A DNA stretch of 64,000 nt, from NCBI GenBank assembly GCA_036874045.1, contig CM072345.1, positions 13,291,001 to 13,355,000 on the forward strand. Direction: 5' to 3'. Numbering within the stretch: the first letter of the stretch is position 1; each line of letters opens with the position of its first letter. Shown piece by piece: positions 58,401 to 64,000 of this stretch. The position numbers were made by a program, and so were the translations under genes. The DNA is from Cymodocea nodosa (Eukaryota > Streptophyta > Magnoliopsida > Alismatales > Cymodoceaceae). The notes beneath the pieces were generated by a model. It was given only the letters and a program-made list of their open reading frames with translations. It ran no database searches and was not told the origin of the DNA.

Positions 58401-61387
58401 TAGGTTTAAGGACACAAAAAAGCTCATGTATGGTTTTGAACATATTATATATAATTATTATGTGAATTTTAGTAATATTTTGGGTAAACTGTAATGTATA
58501 TTTGAGCAATATGCTAATATGTACATTTTAGAAATTTATATGATTATATATTTCAATAATTATACAAATTTCAACTATTCAATAGTATTCCATCAAAAAT
58601 ATATCTAAGTTTTTCTGCAAGGAAAAAGCCTTTAAAAAACTAATTACAACAAGGGCCCTTGCTGGGTTCAGAGGACAGCTCATGCCTGGGCATTTAGATA
58701 TATTTAACAAGCGCCTTATAAACTCCATTTAAACATTTGCTTCTAATGCTACTGTATAAAAAAGTTAATGTGAATCCTGGTCCATTACGTACTGAAGAAC
58801 TAAATCGTTTTTTCATCATCACATAAGATTTCACAGAAGGGAATTCAACGTAAGACACTTGCTCATAAATAGCCATGTACAATTGTATCAAATACAATGT
58901 ATAAGTTGATATCTGAATAAATACATTTTAACTTATCACTTGTAACAGATGATTAAAAATGTAACTAAATTATGAAGTTGCACATAGGTGAATTAAATGA
59001 ATACCTTTAGTTGAATATATTTCTCCTTCACAGATATAGAGTCTTGAGGACAAGGTTTTATGATAGGTGCCAAAAATTTATCTGATTCCTTCCTTCTGCA
59101 GAAGTTCCAACATCAAAATTAAGTATCATTACAGAATAAACAGCTCGACCAAATGTTTGTACAGCAAAGCCAACTTTAATAAGTGGCTATATGTGATCTA
59201 TAAATAATTGCATGAAATTTTCTTGTATGAATAAGATGGTTGGAGCATCTATTTCCCAATTTGCAGTTTGCTCGTTTCCTCTATGTATTTTCCCTTTTTT
59301 CTTATTCTCTTTTTTGCTTATTTTTTCGGTAAGCATTCATGTCACTTGTATCCCTTTTCCTAGCAATGAATAGCTTTGTTTTATATCTCAAAAGAATAAG
59401 ATGGTAAACCCATACCAGGTTTTACCTTTCGTCCTCTACCACTAGTAGCTCCTCCCACACAGAATTGCAGTATGAATTTCCCAATGCACGAAATAAATCC
59501 ACAATAGTAGATTCCCATACTTTAACATCTAGTGTCAAAGACCTAACCTGTAATCATGTGTAATACAATTTAGACAAAAACACCATACAAGTATCAATTG
59601 GATAATTATAGTGTCTAATCTACCAACGAAGAGGATAGGAGACATTATTATCAAACCAATATTGTAAATTGTGTCAACTTTCAGGGATAATTGAATATGC
59701 TAAAATTTCTGTATTTCCTTTGTACTTGTGAAATAATTTAATCAAGTAGAAAAGAAAACAATAGGATTGGAAAGGGAAGCTGACACTAAGATAAGTAAAC
59801 AATGTCTATGAGACAAAATCAAAACAAGAATAAAAAACTGTCGACAAAAGAAAAGCAAACATTACTCAGCATCAACATTGTCATAGTTGATTTTAACATT
59901 ACTTCAGTACCAACTGAAGATTAACTAGCAAGATTAGCCTAAAACAGCTATAAGCATTTTCAATAAATTAGGCAATATCAATGACTTACAAGAAGTCAAA
60001 TATTATAATGCCAAATGATCTTAACAATACTACAGTAAGCCCCATGATGATCCAGAATCATCTAAGAAAGTATTGTGGAAGAAATCATGGCTACGTTATT
60101 TCCACTAACTTTTAATTTCATAAACCATGTTTTGTAATATAGCCTACACATTTTCTTTAAAGAAAATTTTGTAGCAGTTATATTTTTCAGAACTTTACAA
60201 ATACTCGTGTGAATCACTTATTTGGCATAAAAGAGAAATTTATTCGACCATCATTATGCAGGGGTGTACGTCCCATAGCCTGATAGGTGTTATAGAAATG
60301 ACCATAGCTGGAGCAGAGGTGTAAGTAAGAATCACCAGTCAGGGGCAAGGGTGGACGTAAGAATCACTAGTCAGGGGAAGGTGCTGGAGGACCCACATAC
60401 CTTAGCTGGCTAAGTGAGCTCAAGTGACCACGGCTGGGACAAGGATGGGCATAAGACCCACCAGTCTGAAGCCAAGGCCAGAGGGCCCTTAGGTGGAAGC
60501 TCAAGTATGGGGCCAGCCTAAAGCTGTTTTGAGACATCTTATATCAAGTTCAAGCAGACACAGACCATCTCAAGTACATATGATAAAGGAGTGAATAAGG
60601 TATCAAGCATATGTAAGATTTTTATTCTATTTCACTACCATTGAGAGAGAAGAAGCCAACTGTTACTTCAGAATCTTATATTACACCATGAGTTTATCCT
60701 ATCGATCCTTTTACATCTATTTTCTTGGTAATGAAGTTTTTATCTTTTCCCTTACAAGACACATCTTCTACATTGCAGATAACACAAATATCAGGTATGC
60801 TAGTTTGTCAGTGCTACATAACACAAATATCAGTGGTTATTTGTATACTTGTATGATCTTTTTTATGCTTACCCAAAAGAAAAATATCCCAAAGCAAGCA
60901 TTTGTATATCAGATGTATAAACAAAACATGCAATTGCACCTTTGAAATGTGAACCCCAAGATTCCTGTGAACACCAGAGCATTCAATACATAGAAGTACT
61001 CCAAGATTCAGTGATGCCCAATCTGGTTCTGGAGAACTACATTCTGCACATACATCATTTCCAGGAATACTTTTAAGAGCACTAGAAACATCATGCTGCA
61101 CAAGATCTGTAACATTCTTCACATTGCTTGCATTGGTATTCCCTGGGGCAGAACCACCAACTTCTGCAGAGCTGTAACCACCCTCACCAAGAAGTTGGGG
61201 ATCTTCCTATCATCAATAAATGTAGTGGTGAATGTGAGACCTTACATATTCACACCATGTACATGCAAATCAAGGAAATGAAGAAGATGAATGAGTAAAC
61301 CTGCTTTAGGAGAGGAGAATGCAAAAGCAATGCAATAACTGCTATGATTTTATTAACCCAATCTGTTCTCTCTGATTCATTTTCTGC
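52496..61387 (-). CDS. ARF GTPase-activating protein with ankyrin repeats (AGD class I), 5' part missing
   Basis: Six exons are visible: 61301-61387, 60940-61206, 59426-59547, 59005-59095, 53497-53948 and 52496-52610. They splice in frame to 377 residues plus stop. The first encodes the end of a PH domain ([19 protein letters not shown]). The next holds the ARF-GAP zinc finger (C-x2-C-x16-C-x2-C, with [10 protein letters not shown] and [14 protein letters not shown]) and the conserved arginine in HRNLG. The fifth exon holds ankyrin repeats ([20 protein letters not shown], then GRTALHHCV), finished by the last exon ([19 protein letters not shown]). Family members AGD1-AGD4 add BAR and PH domains in front and stimulate ARF GTP hydrolysis in vesicle traffic; AGD3 is VAN3/SCARFACE. 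The BAR and most PH exons were not found up to 64000 and must lie beyond the window. Two introns carry LINE remnants. Confidence 0.92.
54170..55720. mobile_element. Possible LTR-bounded element in AGD intron
   Basis: A stretch of about 80 bases starting GAGATAAACATGACTT at 54170 and containing TGTGGGATTAAACCCACA recurs in diverged form near 55640 (GAGATAAATATAACTT, with CTAAACCCACA). The TGTGGGACTAAACCCA-type motif is common near LTR ends of plant retroelements. Between them lies a pyrimidine-rich tract then a purine-rich tract, but no recognisable gag or pol. The class is uncertain. Confidence 0.35.
56521..56924 (+). repeat. Tandem triplication of a 135-bp unit
   Basis: The phrase AAGGCTCTCCCATGATA begins at 56563, 56698 and 56832, so three copies with a spacing of 135 and 134 bases. 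Each contains the palindrome-rich stretch CATGCCAAGCATGCATG (shortened in the third copy). They lie in the 5-kb intron of the ARF-GAP gene. Confidence 0.9.
56963..57093 (+). repeat. Direct repeat of 50 bp, spacing 81 bp
   Basis: The stretch starting TATGTACTCCACCATCTTCT (56963-57012) is repeated with few changes at 57044-57093. Confidence 0.85.
57400..58200 (-). mobile_element. L1-type LINE remnant, zf-RVT region
   Basis: The minus strand shows, across frameshifts, the region behind the reverse transcriptase of plant L1 elements: [14 protein letters not shown], then [14 protein letters not shown], then [13 protein letters not shown], and a zf-RVT-like [15 protein letters not shown]. It sits inside an intron of the ARF-GAP gene in the gene's own orientation. 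It has no intact frame. Confidence 0.7.
60285..60535. repeat. GC-richer block with internal short repeats
   Basis: Within an intron, the phrase GTAAGAATCACCAGTCAGGG recurs as GTAAGAATCACTAGTCAGGG and, more diverged, as ATAAGACCCACCAGTCTGAA. The block is clearly more GC-rich than the surrounding intron. It may be an inserted repeat of unknown type. Confidence 0.5.
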
Positions 61388-64000
61388 CTGTCAAAACGCA
61401 AGTTTCAAGGAATTTCCATGATTAAAAAATGTTAGAATTCACGGAATACATAACAAAATCTACTCTGATCTACTTTATTGCTATTTGATAACTCTACTAC
61501 TCTGAGCTCCATCTTTAGCATATGAAACTCTATATCCACAAGCTTGTAAGTCATCTTTGATGGAATTTCCACCAATAAGAAGAGTTACCAACAAGAATGT
61601 TAGAATTAATTTTCTCAACTACATGTTCCATATAGTTTTTTTTTAGCAGCAATGACTAGAGATGCATCAAAATCAAGATAAAACAGGTGGTCTAGACAGG
61701 CCGTAGGCAAATTGAAAACACTTAAACAAAGTACAAAAGGGTGGACTTCCAGGAAGGAAATCCAGGCAAGAAGTGGTTTTCAGATGTAAAGTGGATCATC
61801 TTCCTTTTCAATACTTGGGTTTGCCTTTGACACTCAAAAAACCTAAGATTAGGGACTGGCATTTCCTTCTGGACAAGTTTTATAGGAAGTTGGCAGGTTG
61901 GAAGTTCAAAAGCATGGGTGCTGGGGAAGGATTGTTCTGCTGTAATCAGTACTAGGAAGTCTTCCTATTTTTCATGTTTGTCTTCAAGCTTCCTAAAAGA
62001 GTTGCCAAGATTATCGAACAGAAATGTAGGAAGGAAAGGATCAAATGATGAGAGAATACAAAGTGGGATGGAAGGAATTATGCAAACCAATAAAACGAGG
62101 GTTGGGATTCAGAGATCTGGCCAGTGTTAATTGTCCAAGTGGTGGTGGAGATGGCAATCAACGGACAATGCTCTATGGATTGAAATCATTTTCAGTAAAT
62201 ATGAGATGGACCTGTTAGAGCATTACACACTGCAGCAGAATTCCAAGGTATCCTGAAAATCTTTTCTAAGCATGTCTGTCAACTTCTTATGATGCCTCAT
62301 GTTTCCCCTGAGGTTAGGGCAAGAGAGAGGGTATCTTTTTCACTAAGACAATTGGCTGGCAGGAAAGTAAGAATTTCTTGTTAAATCATAAATAGGCAAC
62401 CACTTAGACATCCATTCTGAAAGTCATTGTCAACATGAGTTGTGGCAAGGGAACACCTATATTCAGTTGATAGATCTAGGAAACACTAAAAATTGTAAAA
62501 TTGCTTGAACAACATTATAAAATTGATTGATTTGGGAAATTGCTTGAGCAAGGGAATTAACTCCATCCCTGACCACTCATTCACCCAAAACCTTAGTAGT
62601 CCTAGAATCCCAGTAGCTCTCTCTCAAAGCCAAGAGATGGGAAAAAATGAAGAAAGGAGAGGCTTTCTTCTTGAACAAAGTCTTATTTAATCTCCCTCCT
62701 ATGTGAAGCAAGGAAAAGAAGGGCTGAAGAAACCTTTGAGGAGCCTCTGGATTGATGAAAGGGAGGGAAAATTCGAGCAAAACACAAAGGTAAGTAAATT
62801 TACCTAAAAATTGCTATATAGCAATAAAAGGTATATGATTCCTTGATTTATCAAGTGATCCAGGGATTCGGGTGGTTGAATAAAGTTAATTTTATGGTAA
62901 GAATTCAAAAAATTATGCCAGAAAGAGAAATACTCAAGGATAGATCAGAGTTTTGTAATTAAAACAATCAAATTATACTCTATTTTAGTATAGTTGATGA
63001 GAGTGATGAAAATGCTACAATTTTTGTGTAGTTTATGCTAAAGGTGAAAAGGGTACTTGAAGGACCCTGAGGGAAGGAAAGAAACTAAGGAAATTGAGAG
63101 AAGAATCATAGAGAAATAAAGTGGAAAGGCTCAGTAACTCAACCATGCAATGTTCAAAACCAGGATGGAGAAAATGATGGAAGCACTGCCTTTCAAGCCA
63201 GTCCACCAAATTGAGGGTTTGCAACCTTATCTCCACTGTCTAAATAGTAAATAAATGAAAATGGTTGAATAAAATAAAGTTAAATTTGAATGGGCCGACC
63301 AGATGACCAGTTGACCATTCCACTTGGTTCAAGCCCTTTGATTAATTAATCTGAAATGTTAAGTAATGTTATGGTAACTTAAAACGACCTACAAAGTCAA
63401 ACCACAACTGAATGTTAAGAAACATAGACATGAAAAGATGTGGTTAAGACAGTCAATTAATAGAGATTGAAATTTTATTAATGGATTGTTTTAAGGGTGT
63501 TTAACAATGGAATACATGGCATTATTCATACTTATTGTTGTTTGCATGTTGTTGCTATTTCTAGTTTTCTACTATGGTAACCTCTAGATGCTTACATGTC
63601 TTGTGCCTACTGCAGCTATATACTACCACTTTAGTTATATATATTTTTTAATTGTACATGTGGGTGTTGCAAGTTAGATGTTTCAGCTTAAAATGGAGTG
63701 TTAAAGTTATTATGTATTAACACTGGTACTACTCAGTTATTATGGAGTGTTAAAGTTATTATGCAAACTCTATTTATATAGGACTAATAATAGTCGATGG
63801 AATAAGAATCTTCTATGTTTCCTTGTTTACACAAGTACAAAGGCCACCAGTGCAGCAACCAACAAATGAGCATGCACAAGAGAGATCCATGTTGTTCAAC
63901 TTCGTTTCCTGTGAGCAAACTACCACAAATTTTGATTCTAACATTGTTGACTTGATCATCCTGTATTTATTGGCCTAACCCCAACCTTGAACATTTCAAA
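61388..64000. other. Presumed intron of the ARF-GAP gene, no exon recognised
   Basis: The PH and BAR exons expected upstream of 61387 were looked for on the minus strand and not found. Besides a LINE remnant the stretch has only short frames. Confidence 0.5.
61740..62320 (+). mobile_element. L1-type LINE remnant, end of reverse transcriptase
   Basis: The plus strand encodes VDHLPFQYLGLPLTLKKPKI followed by a stretch with LLDKFYRKLAGWKFK, typical of the thumb region of plant L1 reverse transcriptases. After a frame change it continues with pieces such as ELCKPIKRGLGFRDL-like residues. It lies opposite in direction to the LINE piece at 57.4-58.2 kb. It is broken by stops and frameshifts. Confidence 0.75.

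Overview
The window is nuclear DNA of a flowering plant. Every gene recognised belongs to a plant family, introns are short to several kilobases long with GT-AG borders, and AT-rich spacer is littered with decayed retroelements. First coding exons are often strongly GC-rich while introns and spacers are AT-rich, which points to a monocot, probably not a grass; no species can be named from the sequence alone.

Eight protein genes could be rebuilt exon by exon, all with an open frame across the proposed joins. From left to right: an LRR receptor-like pseudokinase of the At1g60630/At1g10850 type (+, 2525-5303); a TIPIN/Swi3 replication-fork protein with an N-terminal zinc knuckle (-, 6021-9298); a glutaredoxin-DEP-DUF547 protein (-, 10265-12915); BTF3, the NAC beta subunit (-, 14879-19508); PEX22 (-, 23922-30623); Lunapark (-, 32914-36645); a type-A cytokinin response regulator (-, 37509-38357); and, incomplete, an AGD-type ARF-GAP with ankyrin repeats whose 5' part is not found in this window (-, 52496-61387). 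A ninth, single-exon gene encodes an unrecognised secreted or single-pass membrane protein (-, 44092-44724). The neighbours have unrelated housekeeping and signalling roles: replication fork, nascent chains, peroxisome, ER shape, cytokinin, vesicle traffic. There is no sign of a functional cluster.

Non-genic content: a 2.2-kb tandem array of about 290-294 bp units at 45.0-47.3 kb; an RTE-class LINE just downstream of the ARF-GAP stop codon (50.6-52.4 kb); two L1-type LINE pieces in opposite orientation (57.4-58.2 and 61.7-62.3 kb); a SINE with a clear target-site duplication inside a BTF3 intron; a possible LTR-bounded element (54.2-55.7 kb); a 135-bp triple repeat (56.5-56.9 kb); and several microsatellites. 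The stretches 20.7-23.9, 30.9-32.9, 39.6-44.1 and 47.3-50.6 kb hold no gene I can support.

Points worth a second look: the 290-bp array with its two unit subtypes, the glutaredoxin domain that has lost its first active-site cysteine, the apparent lesion at the PEX22 exon 2/3 junction, and two E2F-like sites upstream of the TIPIN gene. Exon borders come from reading splice consensus and protein similarity by eye, and family assignments are from memory of the families, not from a search.
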